DNA of 64,000 bases, from NCBI GenBank assembly GCA_015680685.1, contig MNCI01022067.1, positions 276,693 to 340,692 of the forward strand, in the 5' to 3' direction. Origin of the DNA: Gnetum montanum. Its lineage: Eukaryota; Streptophyta; Gnetopsida; Gnetales; Gnetaceae. The notes below the pieces were generated by a model. The model was given only the letters and a program-made list of their open reading frames with translations. It did no database searches and had not been told where the DNA came from. Positions 11,721-22,952 of this stretch are shown here, piece by piece (within the stretch, counting starts at the first letter, position 1; every line of letters begins with the position of its first letter). The position numbers were made by a program, and so were the translations under genes.

Positions 11721-13320
11721 ATGCTCCATTTTCTGCATCTCTTCCCTTTAACACAGTCATGGGGGAGATGACCATCCATGCTAATTATCCACATGGCTCC
11801 TCAGTTTTTCACTTTTTGCTTTACACATTTTTTTATACTTTTTTTATTTTTACCTTTTTCTTTGGTTTTTCGTTCTATTGGTATTCTCAATTTTTTGTTT
11901 TACAACATTGTTAGTATGTTTTACCTTGATTATTTTATACTTTCTCATATTCTATATTTTACATTATTGTGTTTCTATGTATTACTTTTCATTATTTTTG
12001 CTAATAAAAGCACTTTATTACTGTAAGACACAATGTCGCTGTTGCTATTTACTAATGATGGTTTGTGCTTAATGTTGTGATTATCAATGTCTGGTTTCTA
12101 TTTTTTAATTTTGATGTCTGATAACTATAACATGGTTTATTTTTCATGGAACAAGTAGTGAGTCCATGACATCCACTCATTCACAAACTCTATGTTTTTT
12201 CTTATTTTGGAAGTTTGAGGTCCCTTCCATTAAAGAAACTTTTAATAAATTGGTAACATTGGTAGTTTCTAGAATTGGGAATGATTCAAAGGTTTGTATA
12301 GGGTGTGACTTCAAGGGAAGTTAATCCTCCTTGTACTCTTCTACTTACTTGGGTGATTGAGTGTTTTCATTGACAACTTACTATTCCATGTTCCAATAAT
12401 AGGAAGTCAAATAAAGTCTTTGCATGGTGTGGTTCCCATCCAAAAATAAAGAAAAAAAAAAGAGAAGAAGAAAAAAACACATGATGGGAATTCAAAGCAC
12501 ACACCCCTTAGACAAATAAATGGGCTACAAGCATTGGTTATGGGATTAGACAGACATGTTACCCATGCCTAAAGGTCCCCTCTAACTAAGGCCCTATCTC
12601 ACTTTCTACTTTATGGAATAATGGTTGTTTTATGGGAGCACTCTTATGTCTTGAGAAGGTGGATTGGTCTTGTAGTAATGATGTGAAGTCACTGAAAGAG
12701 GCTAGTTTAGGTTTGGACTAAGAATGGATCTTCTTAAGTCATTTTAAACACAAACTCCACAAGGGACTTCTTATGACCTTAATTCAAGATTCCATCCCAC
12801 TTTCTCACTTTTTCATCTATGCTACCATAACTCACCTCATTGCTAGTTTCTATGTTATGCTTGATGTCTTAGTTTGATGTGTTGCAATTCTTGGGTAGAT
12901 TCTTTTTGTTTGGTCGTTAACTTCTCATGACCATTAATCAACTGTGGGGCCCATGGACTCCTTAGTTCAGGTTATGCAAGGGAAAAAAAGGCATGTGCCT
13001 ACTATGGGGAGGATCCCACTTACATATCTCTTGGTTTTGGTAGTTAAGTCCCTTACCTTAGACATTACTACAATCCTATCTTTCACATATTCCATTGTGT
13101 ATCCCACAAAGTGCTCCTTAAACTTTCATTAAATTCATTTTCCAAACCATTGTCTCAATTTTCTATTTTTTTTTTTTTGAGCCTCAACACCCTCTTCTAC
13201 TATTCTCATCATGTTTATGGCTTTTTGTGCTTCCACTTGATCCCAATTTTATGCAAAAACTCCTTGTATTTTGAAAGTTTGACCAAAGTCAACAAAAGTC
13301 AATAATGGTCAATAGCTACG
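11721..13320 (+). other. A2 non-coding spacer between pol and the third ORF
   Basis: No coding homology seen. T-rich stretch at 11800-12010. The segment at 12940-13090 (ATGCAAGGG, GGGGAGGATCC words) aligns with A5 at about 52550-52620 on the minus strand, so the spacer belongs to the family and is not a foreign insertion. Confidence 0.6.
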
Positions 13321-13410
13321 TTAACTAGGCCTAGTTGACATAGCTGACCCCATCAATGAGGTCCCATCAACTAGGTCCCCTTAATGCAAGTCAAAAATCC
13401 TATAAATACC
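13321..13410 (+). promoter_or_regulatory. Internal promoter of the A2 third ORF
   Basis: A TATA box (TATAAATA, 13401-13408) is preceded by repeated words TAACTAGGCC, CCCATCAACTAGGTCC and CCCCTTAATGCAAG. The A2 LTRs have closely related words in the same place upstream of their TATA boxes (TTGACTAGGCCC, GGTCAACTAGGCCC, CCCCATTGATGCAAGG). The similarity fades after the TATA box, so this is a U3-like promoter core and not a third LTR. Confidence 0.65.
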
Positions 13411-13503
13411 ACCATGAACTTTGAAAATTTTAACATTTGCTTCATAACAAGAGGGGAGTTTTTGTCCAAATCACTCCATTCTTTGATCCTATAGCTATTG
13501 AAG

Positions 13504-13810
13504 GTAAGTTCTTCATTGTGGGGCCTACAAACCTTAAGGTTTCTAACAAAAGCTTTTGAAAAATTTTCTAACTCCCCTAAAGGGTTAATGAATACAATGA
13601 TATGAAACCATCAAATTTTGAGAGTTAACCCTTCCAACACTGTTAGGAATGACTTATTAACATTAAAACATAAATAAAATAATGATTAAAATTGATTAAA
13701 TTAGCCATAATCACAACTTAGCTAAGTGTAATTATCCTAAGGAGATAAGGTATTCTAATTGTTTCATGTTATACAACAATTGCTAATCCATGGTCATGTT
13801 GTGATTACAG
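13504..13810 (+). other. Leader intron of the A2 third ORF
   Basis: Donor GAAG|GTAAGT at 13503/13504 and acceptor GATTACAG at 13803-13810, 307 nt apart. The acceptor lies directly against the ATG of the third ORF. A5 has the same arrangement (51654-51966, 313 nt, donor GAAG|GTATTC, acceptor GATTACAG|ATG). Conservation of both ends and of length in a second, diverged copy is strong evidence for a real intron. Confidence 0.7.
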
Positions 13811-16559
13811 ATGGTGCCAAGACTAAAATGACTACAGGAGGGAGAACCCTCTCAACCAAGGGAGAAACAACCTAGAACTAGAAGGGGCCAACATGAACAA
13901 GCCCAAGAGCTACCAAAGGCAACCCATGCAATGGGACCTCTTCAAGAGGAGCCCTAAGTGGAATCTTTTTGATAGATTCTTGAAGAATAAGTTCCAACAG
14001 ACTAATTGCAGCTAGGGGAAGCACTAGGACCCATACCAAGGCTTGATTTCACACTAACACAAGCCTACCTTGACACCATCAGGCGTCATGAAATCCAATG
14101 CTCAATTCTCCAAGAACTAAACTTTGGGACATTTTCAGAGCATGCTTTAGTAGAGGTGAAAACACAATTACAAACTTCTCCTATGTGACCAATCATCACT
14201 TCCAATGGGAAGTGGTACATGAAAGAGACATACCTCTTCTGGAACAATAGAGGGCAAGCTCCATAATAAAGATTAAGGATATTCAAGTGTCCTACTCAGC
14301 TAAAGCTATCTCACAAGTGCTTGGGTTGCCTGATACTAGGATACAATTGGCAAAGCTATCTATGTAAGCTAGCCCTAAGACCAAAAAGGAGTGGACCCCA
14401 ATGGTGTTACGGGGTTGAGGAGTTCGATGCTCTCACACAGAAAAAACACATATACTTCAAACTAGTGACCTATTACCTCAATCCAATGGTGAGACCTAAT
14501 AAGGTGACTATCTTTCCTGCTCAAGCATGCACTACTCTAAGTAGGAAATTTCTAGCAAACCTTCCACAATTAATCTATTTAAAGATTAAGAAGTGTTTCA
14601 AAGAAAATAAACATGGAAGAAAAACCCTACCTTTCCCATGCCTCATTTGGAAACGTTGTAAAAAGGGTAGGGATAATCTACTATGCAAATGACATGATTA
14701 GGCATGCTCCTTTAGCCTTGTGGTCTGAAATGATGAAGGATAAGATACCTGCCATGACTAAATAAGGAGAGTAGTAGCTACCACCTCCATTGCTTACTAT
14801 GGAGATTTATCTATATATCAACCTACAATGAGTCACCTTAATGATGTGGCTCAGATAATTAGCCAAATAGAAAGAGGTGGACCAATATTCTTTGCCTAAT
14901 CAATGTAGTTGCCTATAAGGTTGGATTCCAATGTTTGAGAGGTGACAGTTTCTTTATTTCAACACCATTTATTTCTAGAAATATCTAGGAATGCTACCTC
15001 TTTTTCAATGCATTTGGAGGAAGGCAAAGGAGAAACTGTATTCATGATGCAACACCAAGGGTAGGAGACTGCTGCTAAAGTAGTTACCAACTGAATTGCT
15101 AAAGTGCTCAATGCACCTATGAAATCTATACTAAACATATCTACACTTCAAGATGTGTAGACATTCGTAGGCATGGTTAACAAAAAATTGAGTGTAGCCC
15201 AACATGAAGAGTTGCCAGACTTATTAGTGGGGACCAGGCAACCAATTCTAGATATCTTCAATTTTTCAAGTAACATTACTATAATCCAGTCGAAGCTGTT
15301 GGAAGCAAAGGGCAAGTGCATCATCCTAAAAGGGTAACTTGAAATAGCCCAAGCACAAAAACAATGCTTGGATGCAAAAGTTGCTAAACTATGTGCCTAT
15401 TTTGCTAATCTCACACTCCTTAGCCTAGCAATAACTAGAGATGAAGCTTTTCAACAAATTCAAGAATAACTAAAACAAGCTAAGGAGGAAATGGTGATAG
15501 CCATCTTCAACTAGTCCATAGTAGAAGTAAAAACCTACATGATTCAGATGTACCAAGAAAATGAGTCACTAACGAAAAAAAATCATCACCTACATAATGT
15601 TGATGCACAAAAAAAATAGATGTAATAATTCATTCATCAACAACAAGAGCAACTCACCAAGGTAAATACAAAATTGAGGAAATTGGCCACACAGAATCGT
15701 AATCTGTAGTATGGAGGAATTCTAAGCCTTATGCCAAAAATCTACCATTGAGATTGCCACCTAGAAAAATGAGGCCCTAAAATTTGAAAGAGTCAAGAAT
15801 CATTATAGAGACTAGGTTTTCCTGCAGAAAGAAGTGCATGAAAAGCATATTCAAATGGCTAAGGCAAAAGTAAACAAGGCCCTCTAGCAACCCCAGTAAG
15901 GAAGAGAAGTGTGGCAACCAATCATTAATGAAATAGATGCCTATAACAAATCAGATATCTACTTGAAGTAGTTGTAAATTGAAGAAATGATAGAGTACAT
16001 AAAATTGACCAATCTCCACTATGCAAACTTGGTGATGTTGATTGTCGAACGGTTATGGTCAAAACTCAAAAAGCAAGTGAGCAGCTCATACTTACTGTAT
16101 GAGGTTGAGTTCAAGCACCATAAGGACACCAAGTAAAATCTTAAGAAAAAAAATGTTAAACTTGAAGTTCTCAGGGTACAATTCATAGAACAATGATCAA
16201 CTATTGAGAACTTGACCAAGAGAATGAATGGTTACTAGAAGCTGAAAGATGCAGTTAGAGTATTTGACATCAAATGCAAACAATTCATTATTTAATTCAT
16301 CAATGCTAAGGAGTTATTTTCAACAATTTCCTATCCTTGGGATGTGCCTATTTAGACCCACATTGGTGAACCTACGTGGACGGTGCATGATCCCAAGTAT
16401 AAGGAGAAGAAAATGAAAGCATTGTTGGATGCTTTTCACCTCTTGCCAAAAGTTGTAGTAGCAGCAAGACAACCATAGCTACCTTAGTCATTCCATGTAC
16501 TTAAAGCTGGTAAAGGTCCTTCAGAGCCTCAAGAACCTCCACCTCCTAGGACTGTTTGA
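13811..16559 (+). pseudogene. A2 third ORF: plant-transposon-protein-like region, coiled coil and C-terminal VHDP block
   Basis: Starts MVPR right after the intron acceptor and ends EPPPPRTV at 16559, about 915 codons with many stops. From N to C: a polar basic region, QELNFGTFSEHALVE (14120-14160), a region with ISQVLGLPDTRIQL, then YFKLVTYYLN and LPFPCLIWKRCKK (about 14450-14660), a long charged coiled-coil-like stretch (15300-16250), and EPTWTVHDPKYKEKK (about 16365-16420). A5 carries the same blocks in the same order. The FPxLIxxLC motif resembles the Pfam family of putative plant transposon proteins (recalled as PF20167), which is not an envelope protein. Athila elements often have an envelope-like ORF at this position; I see no clear signal peptide or membrane span. 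Function unknown. Confidence 0.7.
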
Positions 16560-16784
16560 TCTTCCTAATCGACTTCATGCCATCAGAGGATGTGCTATCC
16601 AATTTTGCAAAGTCATGTCATGCTGTTCAATTTTGTCATGAACATCACAATTTTTGTAATATGTTGATTTAGATACTTGGCCACTCAGTTTTGTTAAGTT
16701 AATTTGTTGAGTCTAGAGTCAATTAATAATCCCATACATTTCCAATTTTGTAAAGAAACTCAAGGATGAGTTTCCATTCAATCA

Positions 16785-16790
16785 TGGGGA
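16785..16790 (+). promoter_or_regulatory. A2 short polypurine tract next to the 3' LTR
   Basis: TGGGGA lies just before the LTR start, in the shared context ATTCAATCATGGGGACA. A5 has the corresponding TGAGGG (48715-48720, minus). This would prime plus-strand DNA synthesis. Confidence 0.5.
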
Positions 16791-16792
16791 CA

Positions 16793-17640
16793 TAATGAGT
16801 TATGGTTGGCTGGGTCAACTAGGCCCTATCAACACATCCTCATCGACATAGGGTTAATTTTTGCTTACAAATACATGCTCACTAATCTCATTTATGGCAT
16901 CAATTAGTCATAGTATAGTGAAGCTCTTGTCGTTTTTCCATTTGAGAGTTAGAATATTTTCCTAAGTACCCACAGCAAGAGTCATTGAGTGTATAGATCT
17001 TTATTCAAGCATTATTGTACCTGAGCACGACAATGTGTGCAACATTAAAGATGAACTTCTTGATAAACCTTGTAGTAGTCTTGATAGTTTAAATGTTTCA
17101 TTTATGCATTTAATGTATTCAATTATTTATTCAACGTTTTCTAGTAATTAAACTAATTAGGTAATTAAGTGATATAAGCTAGATAAATTAATTACATAAG
17201 TATGACTACTTTGAGCGTAACATGCATCCGCTTAGTAATCACAATAGCATTATTGCTTAGTGCACTTAGTAGTGTAGTGCTTGGTAACCCAGCAGTAGAT
17301 ATGTGGGTTTAGGACATGTACAGAAAGAGGGACCAGATGCTTATGTTAGGATTAGCTAGTTAGTTATATCAAATTAGTCATTAAACTACTTTATCTCTAT
17401 CTTCAAGCACCAAAGAACCTAAAACATAAAATGATAAAAATCATATGCCTCGATTACACTTAACCATACCTTTAAGCTTCACAAGTGTAATTGGGAAGAC
17501 AATGAATGACCTTAGGGCAAGGTTCACTACCTAGAAAACTAGTGCACCAAAAACTATAGAGTCTACATAATTCAACCGAATCAGGTGTGAATGCCTTATG
17601 ATTCATATGGTTAGGCATAGGGATACCTCACCACTCATCA
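16793..17640 (+). repeat. A2 3' LTR
   Basis: Aligns with 4594-5512 and ends CTCATCA. The start has mutated to TAATGAG. The TATA box has decayed to TACAAATA (16866-16873). The two LTRs differ by many substitutions and by indels in U3, consistent with an old insertion. Confidence 0.9.
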
Positions 17641-17645
17641 ATATC

Positions 17646-19778
17646 CATAAGGGTTTAATTGCCTATATGGATATTGTTGCCTTGATAGTGGCATTGCCCA
17701 TGTCTATGATTGCTGCCACCACTACTGATATTGCTCTTGTGGATGAGGGCTAGCTCTGCTTGGGTAATATGTTGGCTAAAAGGGTTTCCTGATATTACAT
17801 TGAAGATAAGGTAGCCTTATGGGCATCTGCTTTTTGAAAAAGCTTGGATTGAGTGCATATGCCCCAGATTCCTGCAAGTGGGCCATAACAAGATAACATC
17901 CCTTAGCATGTTCATACTAACACACCTAACATCCTTTCTTTTCCTCTAAACTAGAGTTAGTATAATGATAGCAACTTTTCCTTTGGGCTTATAACTTTCT
18001 TGTCCATAACCTCTTTTCTTCTTCCTTTCCTTTCCCTTATTTTGTGCTTATTTAGTCTTTTCTTCTACAATCTTTAGGACTGTAGTAAAATTTTCATCCA
18101 TTGAATCCCACATTTTCTCTACCTTAGTTGCTATATCATTTACCAATTTTTGGATAGGTAGAGTCTTTTTATGGATAACATCCTTCAATTTTTCATCCTT
18201 TTACTTGCCACATATCCACACTTAGCATTTCTTTATTGATGGATCTCTATTATAGTCTTCAGCTAACTCTCTCTTCTTGAGTTCTTCTTTCTCTTTTACT
18301 ACTTGATCAATTAATCTTTGAATTTGATGAACAGTCATCTCTAATAGTTGTCCTTGAGCATAAACCCCAAGGTTTTCTTTGGTTTTGTTTCTTACCCCAT
18401 CTACTATGTGCCTTAGTTGTTCCTTCTATGAGAATCCATGGCTTGGGCATATATGCAGTAAGAAATAGTATCTGTCAATTGCTGCATCAAGTGATTCATG
18501 GATTCCTTGCTTCCATCCTTGGATTTGCTTTCTTAAGTTTAACACTCGAGAGTAAGTCTAATATTTATCATTGAAGAGTTCTAGCATGGTACTCCATCTT
18601 TGAATTAATTCTAGTTCTAGAAATCTATACCAACTTTTTGTCTCCTTAATGAGTGTCCTTAGGAACAACTTTAGTTTCTGCCAATCACTTTCAATGTTTT
18701 TGAGGACATAAGCATCATGGAATGTTTGAAGGTGGTGTTGTGAATTTGCATTATATTCATCCTTAAATCTAGGCATGTTGTTCATGTCTACCCACTTAAT
18801 GTAGTTGTCTCTTATGTGCCTAGCTGGAATGTAGACTACTTCCCTAATGTTTATCATACTACAAGTGGTCAATAGGGGTTCTTCATAGTGATCAAGTTCA
18901 TAGGCTCTATTGTAATGGTAACTCCTTCTATATTCATAATGCTCCCTTTCTTCATGTTTGATCCTTCCTCTTCTTCATTCATAATCATCCTCTTCACTAT
19001 TAGAATATATTCTTCTATACTCATGTCTCTCACCATCCCTTTGTTTGTCCCTATTAAGGTCTCTACATCAACATTCCTTCTTGTTAGACTTTGCAGATGA
19101 GCATAAGGAGGTGGAGGAAGTAGTTGGAGAATGGTGTCAGCTAGTTCTCCTTTGGTAACTCTTTGATTCATTCTCCTTTGGCTCATCAGAAGCTCTAGGC
19201 CTTGAGCTCTACCTATATCTCAAGCCTTTTGCATTTCTTCCAAGATCCTCTGCAAGAGTTAACTTTAGCTTTATGTTGATCGGATCTTCAATGTGTATAA
19301 TTGGTATGTGAGGGTGGGATCTCTAAACTTGATAGAATTTATCAGCTTGGAGTGAGGTATCTTTAATTTTCTCTAGGAAAACTATCTAAGGGGCTTTCTT
19401 TCCCTTCTCTTGTTCATGTTGAGCCTCCATAAGAGCATCCCTTTTTTCTTTGGTTGCTATTGGCTAGTATGGCCTAGTCATATTCTTTGTGACTCAATAT
19501 CCTTCTTGTTCATAACATAGGTTGGCCTTCTTCAGGACTACTTGAAACATTAGTGGTATGGAGCGCTCTAGTGGTAAGACTATTTTTCCCTACATGTCCC
19601 TCCTAAATTTTTCATCTTGATGAAGGATGAATGTAAAGTCAAGATAGTATGGATCATCATGATCATATAAAACTCGTGTTTGCATTAGTGCACTCTAGTC
19701 TTCATCATCATGATTTCTATCATAGCGTTTCTATAGTTCTTTGGCAGGTGACATCTTTTTTCTCTGTGTTGAAGCCAT
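17646..19778 (-). pseudogene. A3 gag, interrupted by A2
   Basis: Starts MASTQRKKMSP at 19778. The N-terminal block has YYLDFTFILHQDEKF; then come a charged linker, IREVVYIPARHIRD, DMNNMPRFKDEYNANSQHHL, and the gag core LKLFLRTLIKETKSWYRFLE (18558-18872). Helical and Cys-rich parts follow down to 17900. It is cut at 17641 by A2. Several stops and frameshifts make it non-functional. Compared with A1 the same domains appear in the same order. Confidence 0.75.
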
Positions 19779-19903
19779 GATATAGTTTTGACACTTGGTT
19801 AAGTATGTGTTATTCGGATTGATTTAAAGGTATGAAAGGTGACGCTCAAATTCTGGTTATAATGAACTTTGTGAAATTAATTACTCAGCACAAAATTGAC
19901 ACA

Positions 19904-19921
19904 TCCCCAACAACAGCACCA
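19904..19921 (-). promoter_or_regulatory. A3 primer-binding site
   Basis: On the minus strand TGGTGCTGTTGTTGGGGA follows the LTR end CTCATCA and one T. It matches the tRNA-Asp-type site at 14 of 18 positions, and all four differences are C-to-T. Confidence 0.75.
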
Positions 19922-19922
19922 A

Positions 19923-20823
19923 TGATGAGTAGTGGAGCAATCCAACACCCAACCATACAAGTCACAAGTGTTCATGTGTGACCGAATTTTAATCTGTGAA
20001 TGGACAATATTGATATGCTAGTAATTGAGTTAAGCTCACAATCGTTGTCTTCCCACTTCAAGCTAGTGAAGTCTAGGTGTATGGTTTAGCTTATAATGAG
20101 ATGTATGTTAAATCATGTTGTACAGCCTGTTATGCTCCTAAGTATAGACATAGTGAAAGTAGAGTTAAATGATAAATCTAACTAATAATAGAAGCATAAA
20201 TCTATTCTAGCCTATAGTGATGAATATCCATTCCTAATTCACCATACACGCCTTGGGCTCATGTAATCGTTATTGGTTGCCAAGTGAGTTCACTACTAAG
20301 CGAATCAAGTGAAACCACTCTTGGGACTACCAAAAGATTACACTTGAGTGCTCAAAATCAATCATACTCATTCTGCTTTAATAACATGTAAGTAAAAATA
20401 AAGTGCTTGAAAGTTAAAGTGTTAAGCTAGTAAAACAGTAGAAATTATGCTAAGTAAAACTATAAACTAAGGGAATGCTGCAATGATGGGAAATAGTCTT
20501 GATCTTTATTGTTGTCACAACTCATGCCCAAGTACAACTTACTTGAACAAATACATCATTCAACTATGACACATCACATTGTGGACATTCACTCTCTATC
20601 ACTAAGTCTAAGTCTAAGAAATCAAACTACAAGAGTTTTATTACTAGTGGAATAAAAAGTTATGGATTGTGCACCCAAGTGTTGGTATTTATAGGGTTGC
20701 ACATATCCTGAGACATCATATCAACAATGACATAGCATGAGTGATGGCATCATAACAACAACATTGTTGATGCAATGTTGTTGCCTACAAGGTCATTTCA
20801 TGTTAAAAAATATGACTTTATCA
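19923..20823 (-). repeat. A3 5' LTR
   Basis: Minus strand starts TGATAAAGTCATATTT (20823) and ends CTACTCATCA (19923). TATAAATA lies near 20686-20693. Upstream of it are CAACAATGTTG and GATGCAATGTTGTTG words, a third version of the U3 repeat cluster seen in A1, A2 and A5. The start is placed by comparison with A2 and A5. Confidence 0.65.
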
Positions 20824-22450
20824 CCAAGTATTCAGATCTATGTAATAATTGGTAAGCATTATGGAGGGTAGGGTTAGCTTCCTTTCTTGATCCACATCAA
20901 CTATGATTGCACTTAAATTGTGACATTGGGAAAGCATTATAAGGGAACTATTTAGTTGATTAGTATTTTCTCACATTACTTTTGAATGTCATGCAGTTGG
21001 TTCCCTTAACGCAAAACTAAATGATAGGTAACACATATGAGTTTGTTTCTAGCATTAGTCCATCCAAGATCTGGTAAGGTTAGTCAACTAGTCCTTGAGG
21101 AGGATTGCTAATAACATCCAAGATAGATGAGACCTTTGTGAACCCAAAGTTCTTGCGAATGATTGATGCTAGTACATTCTCAATTTACCTATCTCTTACC
21201 ATTTTATGGATATCATGGTTTTTGGTTTGTCTTTTGGTATCTAAACTCATGAATCTTGAGATAATTTCTTGATCATCATGTGTCATGTCCTTTAGCTTAT
21301 TCCAAGTGCACCAAGGTGGCTATCTCTATAAGAAGATTTCTAATCCTTCTTACATGTGGAGATGCAAATCTAGGTGATAAGAGCTAGAAGCTTAATGGTA
21401 ATGATACTGGAACTTTGGTGCTTTTCTTTGTGTTTTCAAATTTAATTTCCTATTAAGATTTAAAATGTTATGATTATCATGATGTATTTAAGATTTTGTA
21501 ATGGTAGATATTATCAATTCTTTTTTGAGGCTATGAACTTATTGTGTTATGAGATTCATTTATAAATTATGGTTAATGATTATAAATTTACAACTTAAAG
21601 TACTCTGATGTATATTTTAATTTTACATGCACTTTGGTTAAGAGTTATAATTCTTATGATGATCATTATTTTTCTTTGATAGTAAGCATTATGATTTCAC
21701 ATTCCCAAGCAATAAGTTTTATGTGATTTAAACTTGGATTATTTTAAGTACAAAATTTTAGGGTACAATAACAAAGATTATTTTTACTCATAAGATAATA
21801 GCCATGAATCAGTCATTCATTTCTTTAACTTTTTCCTATCCTTCCAATAGTTAGCATTGCCAAATTTGTATATCATAGGTTAGCCAACTTCATATACTCC
21901 ATCCCCTTAATTTATAGGTCCTTCGTCTTGATTTTAACCTAGTTATAGGATTTAGACAATCGAAGATGGGCTATCATGTGTCATCTTGGAGTAACTAGAG
22001 AGCTTCATTTACTTTATCCATTATCAACCAACTCTTTTTTTTTTTTTTGTTGATTTCCTTTTACAGGCCAACTTGTTTTATATAATGATTTTTAATTTTT
22101 TTATTCTCATGGACTTTATTTTTCTAGGTGACTATTTTGATGGCAAACTTTTGCTTAATTACTCTTATCTTCTCTATTGAGAGATTTCTAGTTTATACTA
22201 CTAAATCTTATACATTCATGCTTGCTTTAGCTAATTACTACTAGAGATGCTTTAGGTATTCTTCCATTTGGCCTTTCTCTTTCTCGAATTTTAGCAACCT
22301 CTAGTTCTCCTTGGTCAATTCTCTATTTTCTTTGACCATTGTGATGATGTGCTCATTTAATCCATTAACCATTTCTGTGGACAACGATGTGGATCATTCA
22401 CTTTCAAATGAATCCACATTAATGATGTTTCCTTTGTGATCCAATGCTTA
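20824..22450 (-). pseudogene. A6: third-ORF fragment of another family-A copy
   Basis: The minus strand at 21840-21920 (GGAGTATATGAAGTTGGC, AATTTGGCAATGCTAACT) aligns with the A2 third ORF near 15990-16050, whose residues read EYIKLTNLHYANLVMLIVER. A5 has EHMVLANLRYANLAMLIVGH at the same place. Upstream (22260-22400) the minus strand encodes EHIITMVKENRELTKEN, coiled-coil-like as in A2 and A5. Only the 3' half of the ORF is visible. A3 lies directly downstream, so A3 probably inserted into A6. Confidence 0.6.
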
Positions 22451-22952
22451 AATGTTTTGATTTGTCCTTTTAAAATAGGCTTAAATATTTTAAGATTCCC
22501 TTACATTTGTTGTGAATGAAATAAGAACGAGAAAAATATATAGGGGAAAATAAATCTTATCTTACCAAAAACTTATCTTAATCTTTGGGCAATAATAAGA
22601 CAAATTATAGGTCTACTAACCACCAATCACTCTATTTAAATGTATTTCGTTTAATGACTATGGGAAAACCTTTCACTTTTCTTGATTAAATATGTTAATA
22701 TGCAAGGAATACTAAACACTTAAACAACGGCGTTTTGAAACGGTTTCGTTGTGGAAATGGAAAGCCAAACATTGGCAATCCGTTTGGTTTCTTGCAACTA
22801 GGGGTTAACCCATTAAGGCAAAGGATTTAACCGTTACTTTTTCGATGGCCAACAGCCTACGTAATCCTATCTTTGCATGTTTACAAAACAGCTACATTGC
22901 TATATTTTGAAAACTCTTCCAATTCACGGTTGATACACAGGCTTTCCAAGAC
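22451..22952. other. Upstream region of the MATE gene
   Basis: No ORF or repeat recognised. It should contain the promoter and 5' leader of the following gene, but I cannot place a TATA box with confidence. Confidence 0.3.

Larger units (their letters stand above)
4594..17640 (+). mobile_element. Athila-like LTR retrotransposon A2, full length and decayed
   Basis: A 13.05-kb element with LTRs at 4594-5512 and 16793-17640 in the same orientation, a degenerate tRNA-Asp primer site, gag, protease, RT, RNase H, integrase, a non-coding spacer, an internal promoter with an intron, a third ORF and a short purine tract. The sequence before it (ATATT, 4589-4593) and after it (ATATC, 17641-17645) match as a 5-bp target duplication with one transition. 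It is inserted in A3, which reads in the opposite direction on both sides. All coding regions contain many stops, so it is an old insertion. Confidence 0.9.
17641..20823 (-). mobile_element. A3 right part: 5' LTR, primer site and most of gag
   Basis: Minus-strand family-A element. Its gag runs from 19778 to the A2 insertion point at 17641 and resumes at 4593. The LTR, primer site and gag order match A1. The C-terminal gag at 17646-17850 aligns with A1 780-860 and A2 7500-7720. The rest of A3 (pol and third ORF) is not seen; A1 inserted into its left remnant. Confidence 0.8.

Noticed and set aside
11800-12026. Hydrophobic Phe-rich frames after A2 integrase as an envelope protein
   Set aside because: They come from a T-rich spacer; no conservation in A5 and no start context.
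13401-13410. A third LTR inside A2
   Set aside because: Similarity to the LTR stops at the TATA box; no R-U5, no terminal CTCATCA and no target duplication.
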